A stretch of 64,000 bases of DNA from REEB95 sp963762425 (GTDB lineage Bacteria > Pseudomonadota > Alphaproteobacteria > ATCC43930 > CGMCC-115725). The notes beneath the pieces are model-generated. The model made no database searches. It was not told the origin of the DNA and saw only the letters and a list, made by a program, of their open reading frames with translations. Positions 16,877-24,890 of this stretch are shown piece by piece. Position numbers and translations under genes: made by a program. The DNA is taken from the NCBI GenBank assembly GCA_963762425.1, contig CAVXKY010000023.1, positions 117,420-181,419 on the forward strand. Direction: 5' to 3'. Within the stretch, counting starts at the first letter, position 1, and every line of letters begins with the position of its first letter.

Positions 16877-17806
16877 CTAGCGCGGCAGATACAAATACCG
16901 GACCGTGGTGCGGCCGACCGCTTCGAGCGAGGCGGCGGAGCATTTGTCGATCGTGTCCTGGGTGGTGTTGAACCAGGGGTCGTATGCGAAACCGATCACC
17001 AGGAAGCTCGGAATGTCGGCATCGGCCAGCGCGTTCTGATCGTCGGAAATCGGCGAGGCGGTAACCTGGGGCACGAATATGTTGGGCGCGACGGCGTTGC
17101 CGATGCTCCAGAATTTCTCGACCTCGCTCCTGGCATAGGCGACCGACGAGGCCTCGGACGGCAGGCGGAGATCGCGGTAGCACACCATGTCGAAAATCGC
17201 CGCCGCCACCGGCTTGGCGCCCGGATAGAACTCGCTCAGATGCGACGCGAAATAGGGCGAGCCGATCGCCCGCCAGTGCGGATCGCCGGCGCCCAGGGAA
17301 ACCGGCCCTTCCTCGCCGTCGAAGAACACGAAATCCACGCCCACCGGCGGCGGCGAAGCGGCCGCGCGCAACACCCGCGCGGTCTCGAGCAGCAACGCCA
17401 CGCCCGAGGCCGAATTATTGGCGCCGGGCATGATGGCGTTGGGTTTCTTCTTGTCGGCATAGGCGCGGACGATGCTGTCGTAATGCGTGCCGAGGATGAT
17501 GCGGCGGGGATTGTCGGGGTAGAGCCGGGCGACGAGGTTGGTCAGGCCGTGGGTCCCGCGCTTGCCTTGATCGACCCAATGCTGGCGCTGGGTCTTGATG
17601 CCGAGCTTGGCCATCTCCTGCTCGATGTAGTGGAGCGTCTTCTCGTGGCCCGGCGTATCGAGCGAGCGCCGGCCGAAGGAAAGCTGCCGCGCGATGTCGG
17701 CAAGCGCGCGTTGGCCGCTCCATAGGTACGGATCGGGCGCCTGGGCGGCGCAAACCGCAACGCCCGCCAGGATCAGCAATCCCGCGAATAGAAGCGCGCG
17801 CATCAT
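16877..17806 (-). CDS. exported M28 peptidase / glutaminyl-cyclase-like protein with altered metal ligands
   Basis: A 309-residue protein with a signal peptide (MMRALLFAGLLILAGVAVCAAQ) and an M28-type fold most like glutaminyl-peptide cyclotransferase: LGTHYDSIVRAY, FFDGEEGPVSLG, GSPYFASHL, PISDDQNAL. It should act in the periplasm. Compared with active members, the zinc-ligand aspartate in the GA(D/N)DSASG block is asparagine (PGANNSASG), and the last histidine ligand is replaced (DPWFNTTQDT). Catalysis is therefore doubtful, or another metal set is used. The gene overlaps the preceding membrane-protein gene by four bases (ATGA-type coupling) and is the last of a five-gene leftward operon. 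Confidence 0.82.
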   Translation of the reverse strand: MMRALLFAGLLILAGVAVCAAQAPDPYLWSGQRALADIARQLSFGRRSLDTPGHEKTLHYIEQEMAKLGIKTQRQHWVDQGKRGTHGLTNLVARLYPDNPRRIILGTHYDSIVRAYADKKKPNAIMPGANNSASGVALLLETARVLRAAASPPPVGVDFVFFDGEEGPVSLGAGDPHWRAIGSPYFASHLSEFYPGAKPVAAAIFDMVCYRDLRLPSEASSVAYARSEVEKFWSIGNAVAPNIFVPQVTASPISDDQNALADADIPSFLVIGFAYDPWFNTTQDTIDKCSAASLEAVGRTTVRYLYLPR

Positions 17807-18442
17807 CGGGGCTTGTTCTCCGGCAAGGCGAACAGGGTCGCGGCGCAGACGAACAGCACCAGCGCGAAGACATAGGTGATGTCGCGCGAGCCGATGGTGG
17901 GTATGAGCCAGAAGGTCGTGAACAGCACGCCGAAGACGTTGCCGATGGTGGAGACGCCATAGACCATGCCGGCGACGCGCCCCGTGCGGCCGGTCGAATG
18001 CAGCAACAGCCGCACCGCCACCGGCGAGAAAGTGCCGAGCAGCGACAACGGCACCAGGATCAAGGCCGCCGCCGCGATCAGGATGGCCGCCGGCCCGTCG
18101 CCGATATTGGCCAGGATCCAGCGCCATCACCGGATCGGCGGTCGCCGGCACCAGCGCCAGATAGAAAGACGCCAGCAGGATCGACACCGCGATCACGCGC
18201 GGGCTCGGATGGCGGTCGACCACCGCGCCGCCGGCGAAATAGCCGACGGTGAGCGCGCACAGCACCATCGAGATCAGCCCCGCCCAGCTGCCGATGCCGC
18301 CGCCGAAATAGGGAAAGAGATAACGGCTGCCCAGCATCTCGAAGCCCATCAGCACCGCGCCCACGGCGAAGGCGTTGGCGAAGATCGGCGCCGCCGAGGC
18401 GGGTTTGGGCTTGGCCATGCGTTTTTTCACGGGCCGCGCCAT
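17803..18442 (-). CDS. six-helix membrane protein, N-half of fused spermidine synthases, with a frameshift
   Basis: About 212 residues with six predicted membrane helices. The block FEMLGSRYLFPYFG in the first helix is characteristic of the MFS-like half of fused membrane/spermidine-synthase proteins. Reading breaks near 18119-18124: PATADPVMA in the first frame continues as WILANIGDGPAAILIAAAAL in the next, ending with FALPENKPR at 17803. One extra base explains the break. It starts one base after the stop of the spermidine-synthase-like gene, so the two halves of the usual fusion are encoded separately, soluble part first. The stop overlaps the M28 start. Its role, perhaps transport or anchoring, is unknown. 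Confidence 0.8.
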
Positions 18443-18443
18443 T

Positions 18444-19376
18444 TTACTTGTCGGGCCATTTGCGGTTGTGGCTCTCGATCGCCTTGAGGGTTTCGACCGG
18501 CGCGAAATCGTCGGTCAGCACCTTGGCGTTGGGATCGATGGTGGCGCCCAGATCGGGCGGCAGGCGCTTGCGGTCGGCGAACATCCGGGTCAGATCGAAG
18601 CGGAAGCTGTAAGCCGCCTGGCGCTGGGCCGCGACTTGCTGGAGATCGTCGGGCGGGCGCGGCGGGCCGTCATAGGCGATGGTGACGACATTGCCCTCGG
18701 CGACGTAGAAGTCGAGCTGCGGAAAGACCGCATGGATCGTCTTCACCGCCGAATCGAACAGCATGGTCGAAGGCTCGATGTTCTGCGCCACCACGCCGCC
18801 CTCGGCGAGGTGGCTCTTGACCAGCTCATAGAACTCCTTGGTCAGCAGGTGGAAAGGCACGAAGGGGCCGCGATAGGCGTCGATCAGGATGACGTCGTAC
18901 TTGTCCTTGGATTCCGACAAAAAGATGCGGCCGTCGCGGTTGACCACCTTGAAGTTGGGCTCGTCGTGGATGCCGAAATACTTGCGCGACAGCGCGACCA
19001 CGGCGGGATCGAGCTCGACCGAGGTCACCTGCGCGTTCGGCAGGAAGCGGTGGAGATACCAGCTGGTGCGCCCGCCGCCGAAGCCGATCTCGAGGATCGA
19101 ATGGAGGTTCTTGGGGTAGATCAGGCTCTCGGTCATGTAGCGCGTATAGGGGACCGGCAAGTCGCGGTCGTCGAGCGTGTTGTAGATGCTTTCGGTGTAG
19201 ATGCGCCGGTTGTAGCCGAAGGTCATGCTGACATAGGGGCCTTCGCGATAGACGTAGATGTTGTTGTAGAGCGATTCGCGCGAATCGATGAGCGTGCGCG
19301 CGGATTGGGCGAAGGCGGGCGGCGCCGCCAAAATCCAAGCCAGTATCAAGCAGCCGATCGAAGCGAAGCGCATCAT
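18444..19376 (-). CDS. exported spermidine-synthase-like protein
   Basis: A 310-residue protein with a cleavable signal peptide (RFASIGCLILAWILAAPPAFAQ) followed by a spermidine synthase/class I methyltransferase fold: SILEIGFGGGRTSWYLH, SVELDPAVVALSRKYFG, VVNRDGRIFL, DVILIDAYRGPFVPFHL. The cofactor-like glycine motif and acidic residues are preserved. Aminopropyltransferases act in the cytoplasm on decarboxylated SAM, so export is unexpected; either the N-terminus is an uncleaved membrane anchor or the protein binds something else. Two ATG codons overlap the crotonase stop (AAATGATG). The six-helix protein follows by one base. It is not a polyamine operon: no speD or ornithine decarboxylase is near. 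Confidence 0.82.
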   Translation of the reverse strand: MMRFASIGCLILAWILAAPPAFAQSARTLIDSRESLYNNIYVYREGPYVSMTFGYNRRIYTESIYNTLDDRDLPVPYTRYMTESLIYPKNLHSILEIGFGGGRTSWYLHRFLPNAQVTSVELDPAVVALSRKYFGIHDEPNFKVVNRDGRIFLSESKDKYDVILIDAYRGPFVPFHLLTKEFYELVKSHLAEGGVVAQNIEPSTMLFDSAVKTIHAVFPQLDFYVAEGNVVTIAYDGPPRPPDDLQQVAAQRQAAYSFRFDLTRMFADRKRLPPDLGATIDPNAKVLTDDFAPVETLKAIESHNRKWPDK

Positions 19377-20180
19377 TTCCCCTTGAACACGGGCTTGCGC
19401 TTTTCCACGAAGGCGCGGCGGCCCTCGATGTAATCCGCGCTGGCGAAGCAGCGCTTGACCAGATCCTCGCAAAGCGCGCGGTCGAAGGCCGCGGGCGGCT
19501 TGAGCAATTCCGCGATCACGCCCTTGGTGGCGGATATCGTCAAAGGCGCGTTCTCGGCGATCCGGGCGCAATAATCGCGCGTATAGGCCTCGAGTTCGGC
19601 CACGGGCAGCACGCGGTTGACCAGGCCCATGTCCATCGCCTCGGCCGCCGAGAAATGCCGCGCGGTGTAGAAGATCTCCTTGGTGTCGGCCGGGCCGACC
19701 AGTTCCATCAGCTTCTTGAGGTCGGACCAGCGGTAGGACACCCCGAGCCGCGCCGCCGGAATGGCGAAGCGCCCGCTTTCCGCCGCCAGACGCAAATCGC
19801 AGGAAAGCGCCACACCCAGGCCGCCGCCGATGCAGAAGCCGTGGATCATGGCGATCGTCGGCTTGGGGCAGGCTTGAATCCTGGCCACCGCGGTCTCGCC
19901 GACCCGGTCGTAATGCGCGATCTGATCGGGCGATGGCGCGCACCTTCTCGAATTCGGAGACGTCGGCGCCGGAGATGAAGGCCTCCTCGCCCGCGCCGCG
20001 CAGCACCACGACGCGGATGGCGGGATCGCTCTCGAAGCGGTCGAGGATCGCCGGGATCGCCGCCCACATGTCGAGCGACAGGGCGTTGCGCTTGCCCTGG
20101 TTGTTGAACACCATCCAGCCGATCGCGCCCTCGGCCAACGCCAGGAGGCGCGGCGTCGGCGAAATCGTATCGGCGCTCAT
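19373..20180 (-). CDS. crotonase-family protein lacking hydratase glutamates, with a frameshift
   Basis: An enoyl-CoA hydratase-fold protein of about 268 residues. The first part reads MSADTISPTPRLL to FISGADVSEFEKVRAIAR, then the frame moves near 19924-19928 and continues QIAHYDRVGETAVARIQACP to the C-terminus KPVFKGK. One extra base accounts for it. The oxyanion-hole segments are present (ISGADVSEF, GFCIGGGLGVALSCD). Neither catalytic glutamate of true hydratases is there: the segments read GGLGVALSCD and FAIPAARLGVSYR. It may thus be an isomerase, decarboxylase or hydrolase of CoA esters. Its start overlaps the end of the CoA-transferase gene as ATGA, so the two probably act on the same acyl-CoA. 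Confidence 0.85.
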
Positions 20181-21349
20181 ATCACGCCCTCGTTCCTCAA
20201 CCGCGAAATATCCTGGCCCTGATAACCCAGCTCGCGCAGCACCGCGTCGGTGTGCTCGCCGCGCTCGGGCGAAGGCTTGCGCATTTCCCAGGGCGTGCGC
20301 GACAGGCTCACCGCCTGGCCGACCAGTTCGATCTCGCCGAGCTTCGGGTGCTTCACCTTGCGCGCCATTTTCAAATGCTTCACCTGGGGATCGGCGAACA
20401 CCTCGTCCATCTTGTAGATCGGCCCGGCGGGCACGCCGGCCTTGGTCAGAAGCTCGATCCATTCGGCCGAATTCCTGGCCGGCGTGATCTGGGCGATCAC
20501 GGCGTTGAGCTTGTCGCGGTTCTTGCGCCGCGCCTCGGGCGTCGAATAATCGGGATCGGCCGGCAGATCGGGCCGGCCGATGGCGGCGCAGAGCCGGCGG
20601 TAAAGCTCCTCGCCCGCGGTGGCGATGTTGATGAAGCCGTCCTTGGTCGGGAACACGCCGGTCGGGATGCTGGTCGGATGGTTGTTGCCGGCCTGGCCGG
20701 GGATTTCGTGCTTCACCAGCCAGCGCGCCGCCTGGAAATCGAGCATCGCGATCTGCGAAGACAGCAGCGAGGATTCCACATACTGGCCCTCGCCCGATTC
20801 CTCGCGCTCCAGAAGCGCGATCAGGATTCCCATGGCGGCGAAGATGCCGGCGGTGAGATCGGCGATGGGTATGCCGACGCGCACCGGGCCCTGCCCCGGC
20901 AGTCCGGTGATGGCCATGAGCCCGCCCATGCCCTGGGCGATCTGGTCGACGCCCGGACGCTCGCGATAGGGGCCGTCCTGGCCGAAGCCCGAGATGCTGG
21001 CATAGACCAGGCGCGGATTGACCGGCTTCAGGCTCTCGTAATCGACGCCGAGGCGGAATTTCACGTCGGGACGGAAATTCTCGACCAGCACGTCGGCTTG
21101 GGCCACCAGCTTCTTCAGGATGGCCACGCCCTCGGGCTTCTTCAGATCGAGCGTCAGGCTGCGCTTGTTGCGGTGGATGTTCTGGAAATCCGGACCGTTG
21201 CGGTCGCCGCCCAAGCCGCCGTCGCCCTTGGGATCCTCGATCTTGATGACATCGGCGCCCCAATCGGCGAGCTGGCGCACGCAGGTCGGGCCCGCGCGCA
21301 CGCGCGAGAGATCGATCACCTTGAAACGCGACAGCGGCAGCTTGCTCAT
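20177..21349 (-). CDS. family III CoA-transferase (CaiB/BaiF type)
   Basis: A CoA-transferase of about 390 residues that moves CoA between carboxylic acids. Typical blocks are FKVIDLSRVRAGPTCVRQLADWGADVIKIE, SLTLDLKKPEG, LVENFRPDVKFRLG, YASISGFGQDGPYRERPG and PIADLTAGIFAAMG, whose aspartate is the expected nucleophile. The C-terminal PSPERGEHTDAVLRELGY is also standard. I chose ATG 21349 (MSKLPLSRF); an upstream ATG at 21373 would add eight residues and run into the MFS gene. It opens the leftward operon CoA-transferase, crotonase, spermidine-synthase-like, membrane protein, M28. Confidence 0.92.
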   Translation of the reverse strand: MSKLPLSRFKVIDLSRVRAGPTCVRQLADWGADVIKIEDPKGDGGLGGDRNGPDFQNIHRNKRSLTLDLKKPEGVAILKKLVAQADVLVENFRPDVKFRLGVDYESLKPVNPRLVYASISGFGQDGPYRERPGVDQIAQGMGGLMAITGLPGQGPVRVGIPIADLTAGIFAAMGILIALLEREESGEGQYVESSLLSSQIAMLDFQAARWLVKHEIPGQAGNNHPTSIPTGVFPTKDGFINIATAGEELYRRLCAAIGRPDLPADPDYSTPEARRKNRDKLNAVIAQITPARNSAEWIELLTKAGVPAGPIYKMDEVFADPQVKHLKMARKVKHPKLGEIELVGQAVSLSRTPWEMRKPSPERGEHTDAVLRELGYQGQDISRLRNEGVI

Positions 21350-21362
21350 GGGTCCCCGGGGT

Positions 21363-22571
21363 TCAATCGCCATGCTCGGTCTTGGGCACCAGCAGGCAGA
21401 GGCCGTTGCCGACCAGCACCGAGGCGGCCAGGAAATAAAACACCGAGATCAGGCCGAAGCGGTCGGCGAGCATGCCGCCGACCAGCGGCGCCGCGGCCGA
21501 CATCACCGCCTGGACCGTGAACATGGCGCTGGTGATCGAGGCCAACAGCGCCGGCGGCGAGCGGTCCATCTGCCAGGACTGGATCACCGGCCGCATCGCG
21601 TACATGAAGAAACCCAGCATCGAAATGCAGGCGACGTAGGTCGCGTGATTGGTGATGAAGGTCATCGCCACCACCATCACCGTCGTGCTGAACATGCCGG
21701 CGAGGACGATGGGGCGGCGGCCGACACGGTCGGACAGGATGCCGGCGATGGGCGTCGCCACCATGCCGCCCAGCTGCAACACCATCATGGTGACGCCCAT
21801 GAGAAAGGGACTCATGCCCAGATCATGGGCGAGATAAAGCGGCAGGAAGGCCAGGAGACCGGCCTGGGTCATGGTGCGGCAGCCGGCCATGAGGAAAAAG
21901 CTCCATTGCGCGCGATCGGTCATCAGCTCCGCCAGGCCTTTCCAATATTCCCTGGGCGGCGAGCGCCGGGGCGCGGCGGGATGAACGTCGTTGAACTTCA
22001 AGGTTATCAGGATCAGCAGCGCGCAGACGATTCCGGGGATCGCGTTGATCTGCGCCGTGCTTTGCCAGGAGTAGCTCACCAGCAGCCAGCCGGCGGCGAG
22101 CGGGCCGGCGGCGTCGCCGATATTGGCGCCGAGCGAATGCATCGCCATCGAATAGCCGCGGTTCTTCGGCAGCTGGATCGAGAGATACGAGATCGCCGCC
22201 GGATGCCACATCATGTTGGCCCCGCCCAGCAGCAACAGGCAGACCCAGATCGCCGCGAAGCTCGCGGTGAGGCCGAGGGCCGCGAGCGCGGCGCTGCCCA
22301 GAACCAGCGCCAGCACCTGATAGAGGATGCGCCACCCGGTCAGGTCGACGACGATGCCGCTCGGCATGTTCGACAGCATCGATCCGACGTAAAAGGCGGT
22401 CGCCAGCAGGCCGGTCTTGGTGTAGTCGAGTCCCAGGCTGCTGCTGATCGCCGGCAGCAGCAGAAAGAATGTTGCCGAGGCCCAGTGAGTCGCGCCGTGG
22501 CCCAGGCTGACCACGCCCACCAGGGACTGAGTCCGGAACGAACGCAGGGAGGGCGCGGTGGCATCGGTCAT
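21363..22571 (-). CDS. major facilitator superfamily transporter
   Basis: A 402-residue inner-membrane transporter with 12 predicted helices. The MFS loop motif appears in the second half as GILSDRVGRRPIVLAGMF. The N-terminal region SLGHGATHWASATFFLLLPAISSSLGL recalls the FSR/fosmidomycin-resistance branch of MFS exporters, though the substrate cannot be fixed. The start ATG 22571 gives MTDATAPSLRSFRTQ. It ends 13 bases upstream of the CoA-transferase start and may be the first gene of that operon, possibly moving the acid that is activated there. Confidence 0.88.
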   Translation of the reverse strand: MTDATAPSLRSFRTQSLVGVVSLGHGATHWASATFFLLLPAISSSLGLDYTKTGLLATAFYVGSMLSNMPSGIVVDLTGWRILYQVLALVLGSAALAALGLTASFAAIWVCLLLLGGANMMWHPAAISYLSIQLPKNRGYSMAMHSLGANIGDAAGPLAAGWLLVSYSWQSTAQINAIPGIVCALLILITLKFNDVHPAAPRRSPPREYWKGLAELMTDRAQWSFFLMAGCRTMTQAGLLAFLPLYLAHDLGMSPFLMGVTMMVLQLGGMVATPIAGILSDRVGRRPIVLAGMFSTTVMVVAMTFITNHATYVACISMLGFFMYAMRPVIQSWQMDRSPPALLASITSAMFTVQAVMSAAAPLVGGMLADRFGLISVFYFLAASVLVGNGLCLLVPKTEHGD

Positions 22572-22779
22572 GGGGGCGGAGCATACACGCCCGTCCCCGT
22601 CCCGCCCAAGCGGGCTGTAACCAATTTACACGCTTGATTCCGGCTCCCGGGCGGCGGGTAAAGTCAGGGGTTGATTGGGGTTTTTTAACATTTCCGGCCT
22701 ATTCTGTTCTCGACCTTTAACCCCGGTCATGATTTGATCGTTGACCCTTCGGGGAGCGGGGGACCGGGACAAACCCTAG

Positions 22780-23376
22780 ATGAACGTTCAGCAGATCATT
22801 CTCGAGCACGGAGCGTGGTCCTACGTGATCACCTTCGCGTGGACCTTTTTCGAGGGTGAAACTTTCGTTCTATTCGCCGGCTTCGCCGCCGCCCAGGGCC
22901 TGATCAGCGCGCCGCTGCTGATGATCGCCGCGTGGCTCGGCAGCTTCGTCGGCGACCAGTGCTATTTCTGGATCGGCCGGCGATTCGGACTTCGCGTGCT
23001 GGCGCGCCAGCCGTTGTGGCGCGAGCGAGTCGACACCGCGCTCGGCTGGCTCAAGCGCTACGACGCCGGCTTCATCCTCAGTTTCCGGTTCATCTACGGC
23101 GTGCGCAACTTCTCCTCCTTCGCGCTCGGCATCAGCGGCATCAATTGGCGCCGATTCATGATCTTGAATTTCCTCGCCGCCGGCGTGTGGGCGGCGGTGT
23201 TCGTCGGCGTGGGCTATCTCTGCGGCCACGCGCTGGAACGCATGCTGGGCGAGGTTGCGCGCGACTTCGGGCTGGTGATGTTGGCGATATTCGCGCTGCT
23301 GCTGATCGGATTCCATTTCGCCCACCGGCACCACAAGCGGCGGCGGCGAGCGGCCTTGGCACAACGATCTTCCTGA
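22780..23376 (+). CDS. DedA family membrane protein
   Basis: A 198-residue DedA/SNARE-associated family inner-membrane protein. Members are implicated in undecaprenyl-phosphate or lipid recycling and membrane homeostasis. Diagnostic blocks are GSFVGDQCYFWIGRRFG, the basic stretch before YDAGFILSFRFIYGVRNFSSFALG and ISGINWRRFMILNFLAAGVWA. It starts MNVQQIILEHGAWSYVITFAWTFFEGE and ends in a basic tail (HKRRRRAALAQ). It is divergent from the MFS gene, with 208 bases between the starts; I see no confident promoter in them. Confidence 0.9.
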   Translation: MNVQQIILEHGAWSYVITFAWTFFEGETFVLFAGFAAAQGLISAPLLMIAAWLGSFVGDQCYFWIGRRFGLRVLARQPLWRERVDTALGWLKRYDAGFILSFRFIYGVRNFSSFALGISGINWRRFMILNFLAAGVWAAVFVGVGYLCGHALERMLGEVARDFGLVMLAIFALLLIGFHFAHRHHKRRRRAALAQRSS

Positions 23377-23430
23377 TGGTAGAATTCTCCCGATCGTAGA
23401 ATACGGCGGGAAAAAACGAGGGGGCGACGG

Positions 23431-23910
23431 ATGGTGATCTTACGCGGAACGGCCGCGCTGGCGGCGCTCTTGGCATCGACGGTTTTGGCCTTCGCCGGAA
23501 CGGCCTGTTACACCGCCACCGACATCGCCGCCGAGCAGGCGATGAAATACCAGACCGAACTCATGGTCTACAGCGACACGTGCAGCCAGGGCAACGCGTT
23601 CACCAATTTCCTCGTCCATAACCGGGCGGCGATCACCGAATACCAGCACCAGATGGAAGAGCGCTACCGCAGCGCCGGCATCCACGGCGCCGAGGTCGCC
23701 TTCGACAACTACCTGACCTACCTCGCCAACCAGGTGTCGCTGCTCATCAACGGCCTGCCGACCGAGAGTTTCTGCTCCGACAAGGCGCATTATTTCGCCG
23801 AAGCGGAGGCCCTCAGCAGCGAAGGCCTGCGCCATCTGGTCGAAGCGCGCGTGGTCGAACACCAGACGGAATATGTCCGCTGTCCCGCCAAGTCGGCGGT
23901 CAATCAGTAG
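23431..23910 (+). CDS. small secreted protein of unknown function
   Basis: A 159-residue protein with a clear signal peptide (RGTAALAALLASTVLAFAGTA). The mature part contains four cysteines (ACYTATD, DTCSQGN, FCSDKAH, VRCPAKS), enough for two disulfides, which fits a periplasmic location. The middle is helical and rich in glutamine and glutamate (ITEYQHQMEERY). No motif is recognised. It follows the DedA gene by 54 bases on the same strand and may be cotranscribed. The ATG at 23431 has a GAGGGGGCG site ahead of it. Confidence 0.7.
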   Translation: MVILRGTAALAALLASTVLAFAGTACYTATDIAAEQAMKYQTELMVYSDTCSQGNAFTNFLVHNRAAITEYQHQMEERYRSAGIHGAEVAFDNYLTYLANQVSLLINGLPTESFCSDKAHYFAEAEALSSEGLRHLVEARVVEHQTEYVRCPAKSAVNQ

Positions 23911-23946
23911 CCGCGGGGCCTTGATCCGGGAGTTTTCGGGGGCGCT

Positions 23947-24849
23947 TTAGCCCGCGGGGCCGAGCGCCCCGGCCACCAGCCGGCGCGCCAGCATTTCGGG
24001 CGTCAGCCCGCTCAAGCCATAGGCGAAATGCGGCGACAGGCTCGCCGCCACCGGCGAGAGCGGACCGGCATCGGCCGCCGCCAGCACCGCGCCGGCGCGG
24101 CGCACCAGATCCAGGCGCATCGCAACCATCAGCTTCGCGCCGATCCCGGCGGCCTGGACCGCCGACGAAACGGCTTCCTCGGCCGACAAATCGGCCGGCA
24201 ATACCAGCACCGGCTCGGCGCGCGCCGCTTCCTTGAAGGCCGCGAGGCGCGCGAATCCGGCTTCGTCGCCGGGCGTGACGCCGGCGGTGTCGATGATGAC
24301 CGTGCGCGTTGAAGCGCCCGCCACCGCCGCGCGCAAGCCGGCGGAGTCCTCGGCCACGGCCAGCGCCGCGCCGAGCGCGTTCATGTTCTGCTCGAGCTGC
24401 GCCAGCCCGCCGACATGCGCCGTATCGGTGCTGACCACCAGCACCCGGCGCGGATCGAGCCGCGCGGCAAGCTTGGCCGCCAGCGCCGTCTTCCCCGCGC
24501 CCGGCCCGCCCATAAGCAGCAGCGCCGGCAAACGCAGCATGTCGTCGAGCGCAACGAAGCGGAAATGCGCGCCAAGCGCGATGGCCAGGCGCTGCTCCGG
24601 CCGTCCGCGCGGCGGCATGGCGGCGCGCGCGTTCAGGCGCTCGATCAGAGCGGCCGGCACGTGCTGGGCGCGCAGGATTTCTGCCAGAAAGGCGAGCTCG
24701 TCGCTCGGCCAGCCGAAACTCCGCGTACCAGGACCGTCCGCCGGGCTAAGACGCCTTATGCCGGGCATGGCTTCGCCTGAGCCGGGCGCGGCCGCGGGAC
24801 CGGCCTGGCTGAGCGGCGGCAAAGGCAAAGGGGTGGAACGCAACGCCAT
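23947..24849 (-). CDS. SRP-type GTPase similar to FlhF
   Basis: A 300-residue protein whose C-terminal 190 residues form an SRP-type GTPase domain: P-loop LLMGGPGAGKTALAAKL, the DTxR-like segment VVSTDTAHVGGLAQLEQ and VIIDTAG. It resembles FlhF, which helps place polar flagella, more than Ffh or FtsY. The N-terminal 100 residues are proline- and alanine-rich, with a helical stretch ELAFLAEILRAQHVPAALIE resembling the FlhF N domain. No flagellar gene is in the window, so either the flagellar genes lie elsewhere or it serves another polar function. The ATG at 24849 is chosen because the longer frame to 25635 is the shadow of the MFS gene. Confidence 0.8.
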   Translation of the reverse strand: MALRSTPLPLPPLSQAGPAAAPGSGEAMPGIRRLSPADGPGTRSFGWPSDELAFLAEILRAQHVPAALIERLNARAAMPPRGRPEQRLAIALGAHFRFVALDDMLRLPALLLMGGPGAGKTALAAKLAARLDPRRVLVVSTDTAHVGGLAQLEQNMNALGAALAVAEDSAGLRAAVAGASTRTVIIDTAGVTPGDEAGFARLAAFKEAARAEPVLVLPADLSAEEAVSSAVQAAGIGAKLMVAMRLDLVRRAGAVLAAADAGPLSPVAASLSPHFAYGLSGLTPEMLARRLVAGALGPAG

Positions 24850-24890
24850 CGAAATCTCCGGATACCGGTCCGGAGTTTGGCAAACAAATC

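Noticed and set aside
18444..21263. A 939-residue leftward open frame
   Set aside because: It only joins the spermidine-synthase-like gene and the first part of the crotonase with an antiphase reading of the CoA-transferase. The real proteins have their own starts.
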